From contig DASQIZ010000059.1 in assembly GCA_035631315.1 (NCBI GenBank), forward strand, positions 1 to 64,000: DNA of 64,000 nt. The letters are read 5' to 3'. The notes beneath the pieces are model-generated. The model was given only the letters and a program-made list of their open reading frames with translations. It searched no databases and was not told where the DNA came from. The translations under genes and the position numbers were made by a program. Shown in pieces: positions 33,342-42,644 of the stretch; position 1 is the stretch's first letter, and every line of letters starts with the position of its first letter. The DNA is from 40CM-2-70-7 sp035631315 (lineage in GTDB: Bacteria > Gemmatimonadota > Gemmatimonadetes > Gemmatimonadales > GWC2-71-9).

Positions 33342-35786
33342 TCATTCCATCCGCAGCGCCTCCACCGGAGCGACCCGCGAGGCCCGCACCGCCGGGATGA
33401 GCACCGCCACTGCCGCGACGGCGAGCAGGACGAACGGAACGAACAGGAACGTCACCCAGTCCAGGGGCGCTACCTGATAGAGGATGGCCTGCAGGAATCG
33501 GGTGAGCACGACCGCGCCGCCAAGCCCCAGGAGAACCCCGAGATACGCGGGACGCATCCCCTGCCGCAACACCAGATCACGGACTCCCCGCACGTCAGAC
33601 CCCAAGGCCAGCCGGATCCCGATCTCGCGGGTGCGCTGGCTGACACTGTACGAAATCACCCCGTAGATGCCGACCGCTGCGAGGGTCAGGGCGAGGAGGG
33701 CGAACACCGCCATGAGTCCCATCGTGAAGCGCTGCTCCTGGGTAGCCGTGGCGAGCACATCGGAGAGCAGGCGGATGTCCGTGGCGGGCAGGTCCGCATC
33801 GAGCCCACGAATGAGCCCCACCACTCGGCCTGTCAGGTCCTCCGGAGCACCGCTGGAGCGGACTACCAGATACGCCGAGCGCCGCGGCACCGGGGAAGTG
33901 GGCGGGCCATAAGAGTTGGCCCACTGGTCCTGGGGAACATAGAAACCGCGCTTGAGATTCCCGAGCAACCCGTTGTGGTGCACGTCCCCCACCACCCCAA
34001 CGACCCGCCGAAAGGGGGCATCTTGCCTGCCGATCCGGATCATCTGGCCCAGGGGGTCCTCCCCGGGGAAGTACTCCTTCACGAGCTCGCGGTTGAGAAT
34101 GATCACCTGCTCGCCCTGGTAGTCATCGTGGGCATCGAAGTACCGGCCGCTCACGAGGGGGATCTTCATCGCCTCGAAGTATCCGGGACTGACGGCCTGC
34201 CAGTCGGCCTGGCGGCGAGGTTCGTTCGGGGGCAGCGGCTTGGTCTGAATGACGAGCCCGGCGTCTCCCATCTCGGTCGCGAGCGGAAGGAGTCTCGAGA
34301 ATCCCGCGGCCTGGACGCCGGGGAGCTTCCGGACCTCGTCGCCCAACGTGTGGAAGAAGGTGTTCGCGCTTTCGACCGTGCCGTACTTGGCTGCCGGCAG
34401 TGACACCTGCATGGTGAGCACGTGTCGCGCGTCGAAACCGGGGTTGATCCGCAGGAGATTGATGAACGTCCGGATCGTGAGCCCGGCGCCAATCAACAGC
34501 AGCACCGCGAATGCCGTTTCGCACACCACCAGAGCCGTCCGCGCCCGCCGCCGGTCAATGCCGGCGCTTTGGCCCCGCCCCGCCCGCAGGGAGTCGGCGA
34601 GGTCCAGCCGCCTGACCCGCGCGAAGGGCACGAGCGCAAAGAGAATCCCGGTGCCGGCCGCGAGGAGGAACGCAAAGGCGCCCACCTTCAGATCGATTCC
34701 AAGCTCCGCCACCCTCGGCACCGTGGTCGGCGCGCGAGACGCGAGCAGCCGAACGCTCGCCCAGGCCAGTCCCAACCCGACGGCCCCACCGGCGAACCCG
34801 AGGACCAGGCTCTCCCCGAGCGCGAGGCGCAGCATGTCCCGAAGCCCGGCGCCCAACGCCGCCCGCACGGCCATCTCGCGCCCGCGGTCCGCCGCGCGCG
34901 TGAGCATCAGATTGGCGACATTGGCGCACGTGAGGACTAACAACAGCACCACCGCCGCGGTCAGCAGCATCAACGCCGGACGCACCGCGCCCGTCACTTC
35001 ATCATTCAAGGAGATCGAGAAGGGCTGGAAATGCATGTCGACGGGGTACAGCCCCTGTTGTACCCACTGAGCGGTGAGCGTCCTGATCTCCGCGGTCACG
35101 AGCGCCGGCGTGGCTCCAGGCTGCAGCCGGCCGATGGCATAGCAACAATGGCCGCCGCGACTGGGCGCCGACCGGTCGATCTGCATGGGGCCGATGAGTT
35201 GTACGGATGACCGGGATTGAAATTCGAGGGGAAGCCGGAAGTCACGCGGAAGAATACCGGAGACCCGATACGGCTGACCATCCACCTGGATGGTCTTCCC
35301 CACCAGCGCGGGGTCGCCGCTCCAACGCTTCTGCCACAGGTCGTAGCCGACCATCACCACCGCCGGACCGTTCGGAATGTCTTCCGCCGCCGTAAACATC
35401 TGCCCCGCGCGCGGCGGCATGCCAAGAACGTCCAGCAGATTCGCCGTTGCCTGGGCGCTCGTCACGCTCTCGGCATGTCCCTCGGGGCCGGTGAGCGTGA
35501 CTTCCCCGTTGTCATTCCACAGCGCCACGTCCTGGAACAGTTGCGTCTGCCGTTGATAGTCGAGATACTCGGCGAACGACACCCACGTCTTGTCGAAGTT
35601 GCTCCACTTGCTCCAGACCAACGCCAGGCGCGATGGGTCGCGATACGGCAGCGGCTTGAGGAGGACCGCGTTGACCACCGTGAAGATCGCCGTCGAGGCG
35701 CCGATCCCGAGACCGAGGGCCAGGATGACGAGCGCGGAAAAACCGGGGCGATGGCGGAGGGACCGGAGTGTCTGCCGGAGCGTCAT
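33342..35786 (-). CDS. ADOP-type permease lacking N-terminal domain and PadR partner
   Basis: The 814-residue permease starts directly with TLRQTLRSLRHRPGFSALVILALGLGIGASTAIF, the residues before and within TM1. The soluble ADOP domain of about 80 residues seen in the other copies is absent, and only 60 bases separate it from the gene upstream. The rest is complete: first extracytoplasmic domain, FtsX block with VLTCANVANLMLTRAADRGREMAVRAALGAGLRDMLRLAL, second domain, and terminal block (TREIGIRLALGSDVRGVRDLV) ending PAVRASRVAPVEALRME. No regulator gene is linked. It may belong to a distinct subgroup rather than being a truncated gene, as the start looks clean. Confidence 0.88.
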   Translation of the reverse strand: MTLRQTLRSLRHRPGFSALVILALGLGIGASTAIFTVVNAVLLKPLPYRDPSRLALVWSKWSNFDKTWVSFAEYLDYQRQTQLFQDVALWNDNGEVTLTGPEGHAESVTSAQATANLLDVLGMPPRAGQMFTAAEDIPNGPAVVMVGYDLWQKRWSGDPALVGKTIQVDGQPYRVSGILPRDFRLPLEFQSRSSVQLIGPMQIDRSAPSRGGHCCYAIGRLQPGATPALVTAEIRTLTAQWVQQGLYPVDMHFQPFSISLNDEVTGAVRPALMLLTAAVVLLLVLTCANVANLMLTRAADRGREMAVRAALGAGLRDMLRLALGESLVLGFAGGAVGLGLAWASVRLLASRAPTTVPRVAELGIDLKVGAFAFLLAAGTGILFALVPFARVRRLDLADSLRAGRGQSAGIDRRRARTALVVCETAFAVLLLIGAGLTIRTFINLLRINPGFDARHVLTMQVSLPAAKYGTVESANTFFHTLGDEVRKLPGVQAAGFSRLLPLATEMGDAGLVIQTKPLPPNEPRRQADWQAVSPGYFEAMKIPLVSGRYFDAHDDYQGEQVIILNRELVKEYFPGEDPLGQMIRIGRQDAPFRRVVGVVGDVHHNGLLGNLKRGFYVPQDQWANSYGPPTSPVPRRSAYLVVRSSGAPEDLTGRVVGLIRGLDADLPATDIRLLSDVLATATQEQRFTMGLMAVFALLALTLAAVGIYGVISYSVSQRTREIGIRLALGSDVRGVRDLVLRQGMRPAYLGVLLGLGGAVVLTRFLQAILYQVAPLDWVTFLFVPFVLLAVAAVAVLIPAVRASRVAPVEALRME

Positions 35787-35846
35787 GGGAGGCCGAAGAT
35801 GGGGTTAAGGATTGGACGGGCCGACGCCCCCTACGGTTGCAATCTT

Positions 35847-37649
35847 CTATAGAGCCTGATCCCACCGGGTCGAAAGCCGCACCGCCGAGTCGATGACCCC
35901 GACCATGCTGTAGGTCTGCACGAAGTTCCCCCACTGCTCCCCGGTCTTCGGATCCACGTGCTCGGCCAGAAGTCCATGACGGTTGCGGCAGGCCAGGACC
36001 CGCTCGAAGAGCTCCCGGCCTTCTTCCCGCCGGCCCATCGCGGCCAGGGCATTGATGTACCAGAAGGTGCACAGCAGGAAGGCGTTTTCGGGCGTCCCGA
36101 AATCGTCGGCTTCGTCGTACCGGAATATGAAATCCCCCCGCTTGAGGGTACGCTCGATGGCTTTCACAGTGCCCACGAACCGGGGATCGTCCGCTTTGAG
36201 AAACCCGATGTCCACGAGCTGCAGGAGACTCGCATCCAGCGCGGTCCCTTTGCCGTCGGCCGTCCCCACGAACGACCCGAGCTGATCATTCCAGGCCCGC
36301 GTGCAAATCATCTGCCGGATGCCGTCAGCGGTGGTCCGCCAGTAGTCGGCGCGCGCCGTGAGACCAAGGCGTCGTGCGATGCGCGCCAGGCGGTCGCAGG
36401 CGGCCCAGCACATCACACTCGAGAACGTGTGCACGCGCGCCGTGCCTCTCAGCTCCCAGATTCCGGCATCGGGCTGGTCGTACAGCTTCGCGGCTTGATG
36501 CCCCAGGCCTTCCAGCCGTCGGAAGAGGGCTTCGTCGCCACGGCGGACCAGGCGATGGTCGAAGAAGACATGCGTGGACGCGAGAATGGCGGATCCGTAC
36601 ACGTCGTGCTGCACCTGCCGGTACGCCTGGTTGCCGACGCGGACGGGGCCGAAGCCCAGGTACCCGGCGAGCGACGACACCTCACGCTCCTCCGGCACCG
36701 GGTGGCCGGAGATCCCGTACACCGGCTGCAGTCGGGCGTCCGGGCCGGCCGCGACGACGTTCAGGATGTACGCCAGGTAGCGTTCCATCGTCCGCGTGTT
36801 GCCGAGACGGTTCAGGGCGTGCACCACGAACGCACCGTCGCGGATCCAGCAGTACCGGTAGTCCCAGTTGCGGGCACTCCCCTTCGCTTCCGGGATCGAC
36901 GTCGTCATCGCGGCGATGATGGCGCCCGAGTCTTCGAAGACGTTCAGCTCGAGAGTGATGGCCGCCCGGATGACGGCGTCCTGCCACTCAAAGGGAATGG
37001 CGAGTGAGCGCACCCATTCGCGCCAGAACGCCGTGGTCTCCTCCAGCATGCGGTGGCCGACGTGCGCCGGCGTCCCTTCCACCGGCTCGTCGGGGCCGAC
37101 GAGGACTGTGACCGAGTCTTCGAGAAAGAAGGGGTTCTGTTCGAGCACGGCGCTGATCGGCGCGTCCGTCGTCAGCCGGATGGCCAGACCCGCACCGTCA
37201 TAGCGGATGTGGTTGGATCCCCACGTGATGGTGGCGGCGCGCGCCCCATAGTCCGCCGCCGGAACGACGCGGAGGCGAATGCGGGGACTGCCCGCGATCC
37301 GCCGTACCGACCGCGCCAACAGCATCGGGCAGAACATCCGGCCGAATTGGTAGTAGCGGGGAGCGAAGTCCGTGATCTCGATCCCCCCACCGCTCTTGTC
37401 GAAGAGTCGCGTGACGAGCACGGGCGTGTTGACGAGGTACTCCTGCTCGCTGCGCTCTTGATCCACCAGGTCTACGGCATACAGGCCGGGGGCACCGGGC
37501 GGCAAACCAGGGGCGCGGAGGAGCGAACAGAACATCGGGTCGCCGTCGAACCGGGGAAAGCAAGCCCACACCACCTGGCCGAGAGAGTTCACCAGGGCGC
37601 CCACGGTCCCGTTCCCCACCAGCGCGAGGTCGAGCCCCTCCCCGCTCAT
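35847..37649 (-). CDS. GH15 glycoside hydrolase (trehalase/glucoamylase-like)
   Basis: The 600-residue protein has an N-terminal beta-sandwich (LVGNGTVGALVNSLGQVVWACFPRFDGDPMF) and an (alpha/alpha)6 barrel with GSARNWDYRYCWIRDGAFVVHALNRLG, the general-acid region, and a C-terminal GLLAEHVDPKTGEQWGNFVQTYSMVGVI segment carrying the second catalytic Glu. GH15 enzymes hydrolyse alpha-glucosides; bacterial members next to otsA/otsB are often trehalases, which I favour here. No signal peptide is seen, so it is cytoplasmic. It overlaps otsB by four bases and is the last gene of the trehalose block. Confidence 0.9.
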   Translation of the reverse strand: MSGEGLDLALVGNGTVGALVNSLGQVVWACFPRFDGDPMFCSLLRAPGLPPGAPGLYAVDLVDQERSEQEYLVNTPVLVTRLFDKSGGGIEITDFAPRYYQFGRMFCPMLLARSVRRIAGSPRIRLRVVPAADYGARAATITWGSNHIRYDGAGLAIRLTTDAPISAVLEQNPFFLEDSVTVLVGPDEPVEGTPAHVGHRMLEETTAFWREWVRSLAIPFEWQDAVIRAAITLELNVFEDSGAIIAAMTTSIPEAKGSARNWDYRYCWIRDGAFVVHALNRLGNTRTMERYLAYILNVVAAGPDARLQPVYGISGHPVPEEREVSSLAGYLGFGPVRVGNQAYRQVQHDVYGSAILASTHVFFDHRLVRRGDEALFRRLEGLGHQAAKLYDQPDAGIWELRGTARVHTFSSVMCWAACDRLARIARRLGLTARADYWRTTADGIRQMICTRAWNDQLGSFVGTADGKGTALDASLLQLVDIGFLKADDPRFVGTVKAIERTLKRGDFIFRYDEADDFGTPENAFLLCTFWYINALAAMGRREEGRELFERVLACRNRHGLLAEHVDPKTGEQWGNFVQTYSMVGVIDSAVRLSTRWDQAL

Positions 37650-38425
37650 GCAGACCGCGCGGCGGCGATGGCCCGGGCCAGCCAGGCCCGGACCGCCCGG
37701 ACGTCACGCAGATGCCAGCGAGCGGCCGTCCTGCTCGCCTCGACGGCGCCCACCTTGATGGACGCGCCGTCGAGCGCGTTCACCATCTCGAAACCATGCT
37801 CGTCGGTGATGTCATCACCCAGGAACAGCGGCCTTCTTCCACGGAAGGGAGGCTCCTCCATGAATTCGCGCACGGCGACCCCCTTGTCACGGCCACCGGG
37901 TTTGATCTCGACGATGCGTTTTCCGGGCAGAACGACGTACTGCGGCCCCGCCTGGGCCGCGGCCAATCGGGCGAGCCGCCCGGCATACCCGCCGAGTTGT
38001 GGCGCGAGCCGGTAGTGGAGTGCGAGCGAGAGACCCTTGTCTTCGAGCTCGAGCCGCGGATCATGCAGGTCCGCCAACACTCGCCGCGCCTCGTCCAATC
38101 CGGGTGGCGGATCGTGCTGCGTGATATGTCCATCGGCTCCACGACGTTCCACTCCATGCTGCCCGGCCGCCGGGAACGAGGACCCCGGGAAGACAACATC
38201 GAGGTTCTCGAGCGAGCGGCCGGTGATGAGGGCCACCGCACCACCGGTCGCCTGACGCAGTGCCTCGAGGAGCTCGCGGAGGCCGGCATCCACGCGCACC
38301 ACCGCCGGCGGATCCACGATGTCCACCAGCGTCCCGTCCAGATCGAAGAAATAGGCCCACCCGGGGCCGCCCACGGGCGGCGGCTCGGTGGCCGGAGACG
38401 ATCCGACCGCTTCGGCTCCGTCCAT
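37646..38425 (-). CDS. otsB: Trehalose-6-phosphate phosphatase
   Basis: OtsB removes phosphate from trehalose-6-phosphate to give trehalose. The 259-residue HAD-superfamily protein has motif I YFFDLDGTLVDI with the nucleophile Asp, motif II ALITGRSLENLDVV, the cap with GQHGVERRGADG and LHYRLAPQ, KRIVEIKPGGRDKGVAV, and motif IV PLFLGDDITDEHGFEMVNALDGASIKVG. ATG 38425 overlaps the stop of otsA by one base and precedes the homology; longer in-frame starts read into otsA in another frame. Confidence 0.95.
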   Translation of the reverse strand: MDGAEAVGSSPATEPPPVGGPGWAYFFDLDGTLVDIVDPPAVVRVDAGLRELLEALRQATGGAVALITGRSLENLDVVFPGSSFPAAGQHGVERRGADGHITQHDPPPGLDEARRVLADLHDPRLELEDKGLSLALHYRLAPQLGGYAGRLARLAAAQAGPQYVVLPGKRIVEIKPGGRDKGVAVREFMEEPPFRGRRPLFLGDDITDEHGFEMVNALDGASIKVGAVEASRTAARWHLRDVRAVRAWLARAIAAARSA

Positions 38426-40686
38426 CAGCGGACCCGTCCGTCCGCGGTGTCGCGGACCCTCCATTCGGGCTCCGCCGACCATTCCGCCAGCCGGTCCCGC
38501 CGGCGCATGCCGGCGGCGTCGATGAGCATTCGTCCCGCCCACCGGTACACGTTGAAGTCCCGCACCAGTGCGCGCATCAGGCGCATCCGGGCGCGCTGCT
38601 CCCCCATCGGCATCGCGAGGGCCAGCTGCAGGGCCGCGGCGCATTGCTCCACGTCATACGGGTTCACGATGATGGCCTCGGGCAGCTCGCGCGACGCGCC
38701 GGCGAACTGCGACAGCACGAGCACCCCGCGCTCGTCATCCCGAGCCGAAACGAATTCCTTGGCTACGAGGTTCATGCCGTCGTGCAAGCTGGTCACCACG
38801 CAGACATCCGCTGCCCGGTAGTACTCGTACACCGCCGCCGAGTCGTGATGCGCCACGTGGAGGATGATGGGCGGGTGCGCGGCATCGGGAAACTTCTGAT
38901 TGATCCGTTCCGCCATGGCACGCACGCGCGACTCGTACGCCTGGTAGTCCGCGATGCGGCTTCGCGTCGGCGCCGCCACCTGGATGAACGTGAACCCGCC
39001 CACCCAGTCCGGCTCGAGCTCGAGCAGGCGCTCCACCGCGCTGAAGCGCTCTTCGATGCCTTTCGTGTAGTCGAGGCGATCCACGCCGAGTCCGATGGCC
39101 TGATCGGGCGGCAGGTCATGCCGCGCCCGGACATCGATCCGGCAGCGCTCCACCGGCTTCCCCATGAGCGTCGACGCGGGCGGGAACTCGATGGAGATGG
39201 GGTACCGCTTCACCGCTGTGAGCTTGCCCTGATACGTCACCGTAAAGGTTTCGCGGTCCACGCGCGCCTCCAGAAACCGGTCGACGGTATCGAGGAAGTT
39301 GATGCAGTGGTACAGGGTGTGGAATCCGAGGATGCCGGATCCGAGGAGGCCCGCCAGGAGCTCGTCGCGCCACGGGCAGATGCCGAAGGCTTCCGGGTTA
39401 GGCCACGGGATGTGCCAGAAGGAGATCACGGTCGCTGCGGGGAGTGCGTCGCGGATCATCCGCGGCAGCAGCGCGAAGTGGTAGTCCTGCACGAGCACGA
39501 TCGGGTTGTCCGACGTCGCCTCGTCCACCACGGCGCGAGCGAACCGGCGGTTCACCTCGTTGTACTGCTCCCAGTCCGTGGTCCGGAACGTGGGCCGCAC
39601 ATGGGCGATGTGACAGAGTGGCCACAGCCCTTCGTTCGCGAATCCATAGTAGTAGCCCGACTCTTCTTCTTCCGTGAGCCACACCCGGCGGAGCCGGTAG
39701 GCCGGGTGCTCAGGGGGCACCGCGACGCGGTCGCGCCGGTCCACCACCGCGCGGTCCGCCGAGCCGCCGCCATGCGCCACCCAGGTGCCGGAACACGCCC
39801 GCATCACGGGTTCGAGTGCGGTCACCAGCCCGCTCGCCGGCCGCCACACTTCGATGTCCTTGTCGTCGGTATAGCGGTGGATGTAGGGCTCGCGGTTGGA
39901 GACCACGATCACTTCTTCGCCCTTCAAGTCGCCGCGCAGTATCTCGCGCAGGGCGTCAGGGGTCCAGGTGACCTGCTCGTCGTCCTGGGGGCCGCGCTGG
40001 ACCAGATCACGAATGAGGGTGCGCAGGTCCTGCGCGACCGGACGGAGCTCAGGGGCGTACGGCTTCCCCGATGGCCGGAGCAGCCCCTCGCCTCGAAGCA
40101 GCGCCTGGAGCCCCTGCATCCACCCGCGCCAGGAGAACTGCGCGACGGCCACCGTGATCAGCGCGACCGTGGCTGCCAGCCCGACGAAGAAGAGGAAGAG
40201 GTACTTTCGCGTCTGGGCACTGCGGCGGGCGATGAAGCTCATGTCGTGCACGAGCACCAGGCGACCCGCCGGCGCGTGCGGCGTCATCAGGGGGCGCAGC
40301 GATACCAGCACCGGCCCATTGGCACTCGAGATGAGACGCCCCGACGAATCGTTCTGCGCGAGCGTGTCCAGCCCGGCACAGGTGATCGTGGCGGGAAGGG
40401 TGGGCGTCGCGATCGGCTCAACGCGGGATGACGAGCAGTACCCGATGGCATAGAGACGCTCGTCCTGGGTGATCCGCGCAAAGAGCGTGAGGATCCCCCG
40501 GGTGTCACCCGCCTCGACCATTTGCTGCAAGGGTTCGTGGATGGTGGTGGCTACCGCGCCTGCCCGGCTGTCCAGGTCACGCACGAACCACTGCAACGTC
40601 AGCTTATCAACCAGCGGCACAGTCGCGTACGCGAGGGCCGCAAGAACAACCAGAAGCGGGATAATGAACCGGAGGGAGAGTCGCAT
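38425..40686 (-). CDS. otsA: Membrane-anchored trehalose-6-phosphate synthase with extracytoplasmic domain
   Basis: The 753-residue protein is about 280 residues longer than usual OtsA. Residues 7-26 form TM1, about 27-159 an extracytoplasmic domain of sensor type (VRDLDSRAGAVATTIHEPLQQM, with Cys84 and Cys103), 160-182 TM2, then a linker with EL-RPVA-DL helices. The GT20 catalytic domain starts at about 258 with VIVVSNREPY and includes VLVQDYHFALLPRMI, ISFWHIPWPNPEAF, GVDRLDYTKGIEERFSAVE and TSLHDGMNLVAKEF. It makes trehalose-6-phosphate from a nucleotide-activated glucose and glucose-6-phosphate. ATG 40686 follows GGAAGG. The layout suggests activity tuned by an outside signal. Confidence 0.93.
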   Translation of the reverse strand: MRLSLRFIIPLLVVLAALAYATVPLVDKLTLQWFVRDLDSRAGAVATTIHEPLQQMVEAGDTRGILTLFARITQDERLYAIGYCSSSRVEPIATPTLPATITCAGLDTLAQNDSSGRLISSANGPVLVSLRPLMTPHAPAGRLVLVHDMSFIARRSAQTRKYLFLFFVGLAATVALITVAVAQFSWRGWMQGLQALLRGEGLLRPSGKPYAPELRPVAQDLRTLIRDLVQRGPQDDEQVTWTPDALREILRGDLKGEEVIVVSNREPYIHRYTDDKDIEVWRPASGLVTALEPVMRACSGTWVAHGGGSADRAVVDRRDRVAVPPEHPAYRLRRVWLTEEEESGYYYGFANEGLWPLCHIAHVRPTFRTTDWEQYNEVNRRFARAVVDEATSDNPIVLVQDYHFALLPRMIRDALPAATVISFWHIPWPNPEAFGICPWRDELLAGLLGSGILGFHTLYHCINFLDTVDRFLEARVDRETFTVTYQGKLTAVKRYPISIEFPPASTLMGKPVERCRIDVRARHDLPPDQAIGLGVDRLDYTKGIEERFSAVERLLELEPDWVGGFTFIQVAAPTRSRIADYQAYESRVRAMAERINQKFPDAAHPPIILHVAHHDSAAVYEYYRAADVCVVTSLHDGMNLVAKEFVSARDDERGVLVLSQFAGASRELPEAIIVNPYDVEQCAAALQLALAMPMGEQRARMRLMRALVRDFNVYRWAGRMLIDAAGMRRRDRLAEWSAEPEWRVRDTADGRVR

Positions 40687-40692
40687 AACGCG

Positions 40693-40726
40693 CCTTCCGG
40701 AGGGTAGTCCCACCCCTACCCGAAGG
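40693..40726 (-). promoter_or_regulatory. Hairpin covering the otsA ribosome-binding site
   Basis: In the minus-strand RNA, CCTTCGGGTAG (40726-40716) can pair with CTACCC (40707-40702) and, after a four-base bulge, GAAGG (40697-40693). The last strand is part of the GGAAGG ribosome-binding site of otsA. The 56-base gap between the upstream kinase-hybrid gene and otsA holds nothing else. The structure could limit otsA translation or mark RNA processing. Confidence 0.4.
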
Positions 40727-40742
40727 CTGTGACGCAGGTTCC

Positions 40743-42644
40743 CTAGGCGAGGGCCTGAAGCCGCTCCAGCATGACTGTTGCGCTCTCGACACGATCCTCG
40801 GGCCGTTTCGAGAGGAGTTGGGCGACCAGCTCATCGAGGGCCGGGGGCACACCGGTGACCAGCGTGCTGGGTCGCGGCGCTTCTTCGGACAGGACCTTCG
40901 CGAACAACGCCATGACCGTGCCCCCTTCCAGCGGGAGACGGCCCGTCAGCAATTCAAAGAGCACCACGCCCGCCGAGTAGAGATCGGTCCGCGCGTCGAC
41001 CTCCTCGCCCGTGAGCTGCTCGGGACTCATGTACGCCGGGGTCCCGACGATCAGGCCCGCCTGCGTGTGGCGCGCCGCGGTACTGCGCGCCAGACGAGCG
41101 ACCCCGAAGTCCATCACCTTGAGCACACCCTCGGGATCGAGCAGGAGGTTCTGCGGCTTGATGTCCCGGTGAATCACGCCCGTCGCGTGCGCGACGCCGA
41201 GGGACTCCGCCAGCTGCGACCCGATCGCAAGCGCCGACTCGACGCCGAGGGTGCCACGGGCATCGAGGAGTTGTCGGACCGTCAGGCCTTCCACGAACTC
41301 CATCGTGATGTACCAGAGACCGCTCGACTCACCGAAGTCGTGCGTCCGAACGACGTTTCGGTGCGTGATCCGGCGAGTCAGACGGATCTCGTCCTTGAAC
41401 CGTTCGCGCGACTCGTCGTCGGCCACCAGCTCGGGACGGAGCGTCTTGATGGCGACCGTCTCGTCCAGCTCGGTGTCTCGCGCCCGGTAGACGGTGCCCA
41501 TCCCGCCCCGCCCCAGCACCGCGTCGATCCGGTATCGCCCGGCGAATGTTTCGTCGATGCCCAGCCGGTCTTCGTTCTCGTGGCTCACTTTCTCCTGGGT
41601 CTTTCGGGCATGCCCGATTTCCGCCCGCAGCTGCTCGAGCCGTCCGCGAAGACTCGACTCCCGCTCGCCGACGCCGGTCGCCATCCGGTCCATCACGCGC
41701 GCGAGGCGTCCGACGGCGTCGGGGCGTTGGGCGAGAGTGCCCAGTTGACCGGCCTGGTACGCACCGGCCTCCACCGCGGTCGCCGCGGCGGTCACCACGC
41801 CGAGTGCGCGCACGAGGTCCCGCTCCTGATCGCGGAAGCGCTTTTCCGCGAGTGAGGCCGCGAGCCGCGCGCGCAGGATGACGGGCTCGAACGGCTTCGG
41901 TAGGTAGTCAAGCGCGCCCGCTTCGATGCAGCGTGCAATGGCACCGAGGTCGTCGAGCGCCGAGATCATGATGACGGGCAAGTCGCGCGTGGCTGGGTCG
42001 GCCTTGAGCCGCTCGAGCACCGCCAGGCCATCGAGATCGGGCATCATCACGTCGAGGAGCACGACGTCGACGGCCTCCCGGGTGACGACCTCAAGCGCCT
42101 CGCGCCCGCCCCCAGCCGAGACGACCGCGTACCCTTCCCGCTGCAGGCGCCGGCCCAGCAGGTCGCGGTTCCCCGCCTCGTCGTCGACGACCAGGACCCG
42201 CGCCTTCCCACTCGCGGCCGCGGCACCAGCGGCCTGGGCCGCCGGCCCCGCGGTCGGCTGGGTCGGTACCAGGCGTGCCGCTGCAGCTTCGATCTTGTGC
42301 AGATCCTCGACGAAGGTGGCCGTCGGGGCTTCCCCCGCCGCGGCCAGGAGCCGATGGACCGCGTCCATGATCCGATGCTGCGGATCTTCGAGCTGGTGAT
42401 ACAGCCCGGTGACTTCGGTCTGCTCGATGGTGTCGCGGGTAGGTGCCAGCACCAGGGAGATCATCTTCAGCGCGTCTCGCGCCGCCTCGATGGCCGACTC
42501 GAGCTCCGCCCGCCGGGCCGCATTCGCGGGCCCATCGAGATCCTCGATGAGCATTTCCGCGTAGCCCACGATGTGGTTGACCGGCGTGCGGAGGTCGTGC
42601 CGGAGGGCGGCAACCGGGTTCGAGCCGGGAGCGGTGTGACTCAC
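40743..42644 (-). CDS. HisKA-like/receiver/Ser-Thr kinase hybrid
   Basis: The 633-residue protein joins three signalling modules. Residues about 10-70 hold a dimerisation/phosphoacceptor-like segment LRHDLRTPVNHIVGYAEML with His16, without any ATPase domain of histidine kinases. Residues 147-262 are a receiver (VLVVDDEAGNR, Asp198 in LLDVMMPD, Lys250 in YLPKPFEP). Residues about 370-630 are a PknB-type kinase (GRGGMGTVYRARD, Lys400, HRDIKPQN with Asp494, DFGVAR, GTPAYMSPEQ). There is no TM helix. The receiver probably takes phosphate from the upstream histidine kinase and gates the Ser/Thr kinase. It overlaps the receiver gene upstream by four bases. Confidence 0.9.
   Translation of the reverse strand: MSHTAPGSNPVAALRHDLRTPVNHIVGYAEMLIEDLDGPANAARRAELESAIEAARDALKMISLVLAPTRDTIEQTEVTGLYHQLEDPQHRIMDAVHRLLAAAGEAPTATFVEDLHKIEAAAARLVPTQPTAGPAAQAAGAAAASGKARVLVVDDEAGNRDLLGRRLQREGYAVVSAGGGREALEVVTREAVDVVLLDVMMPDLDGLAVLERLKADPATRDLPVIMISALDDLGAIARCIEAGALDYLPKPFEPVILRARLAASLAEKRFRDQERDLVRALGVVTAAATAVEAGAYQAGQLGTLAQRPDAVGRLARVMDRMATGVGERESSLRGRLEQLRAEIGHARKTQEKVSHENEDRLGIDETFAGRYRIDAVLGRGGMGTVYRARDTELDETVAIKTLRPELVADDESRERFKDEIRLTRRITHRNVVRTHDFGESSGLWYITMEFVEGLTVRQLLDARGTLGVESALAIGSQLAESLGVAHATGVIHRDIKPQNLLLDPEGVLKVMDFGVARLARSTAARHTQAGLIVGTPAYMSPEQLTGEEVDARTDLYSAGVVLFELLTGRLPLEGGTVMALFAKVLSEEAPRPSTLVTGVPPALDELVAQLLSKRPEDRVESATVMLERLQALA

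Noticed and set aside
31858..33477. Plus-strand open frame of 539 codons antisense to glnA
   Set aside because: Glutamine synthetase motifs on the minus strand are complete. The plus frame has no homology pattern or plausible start.
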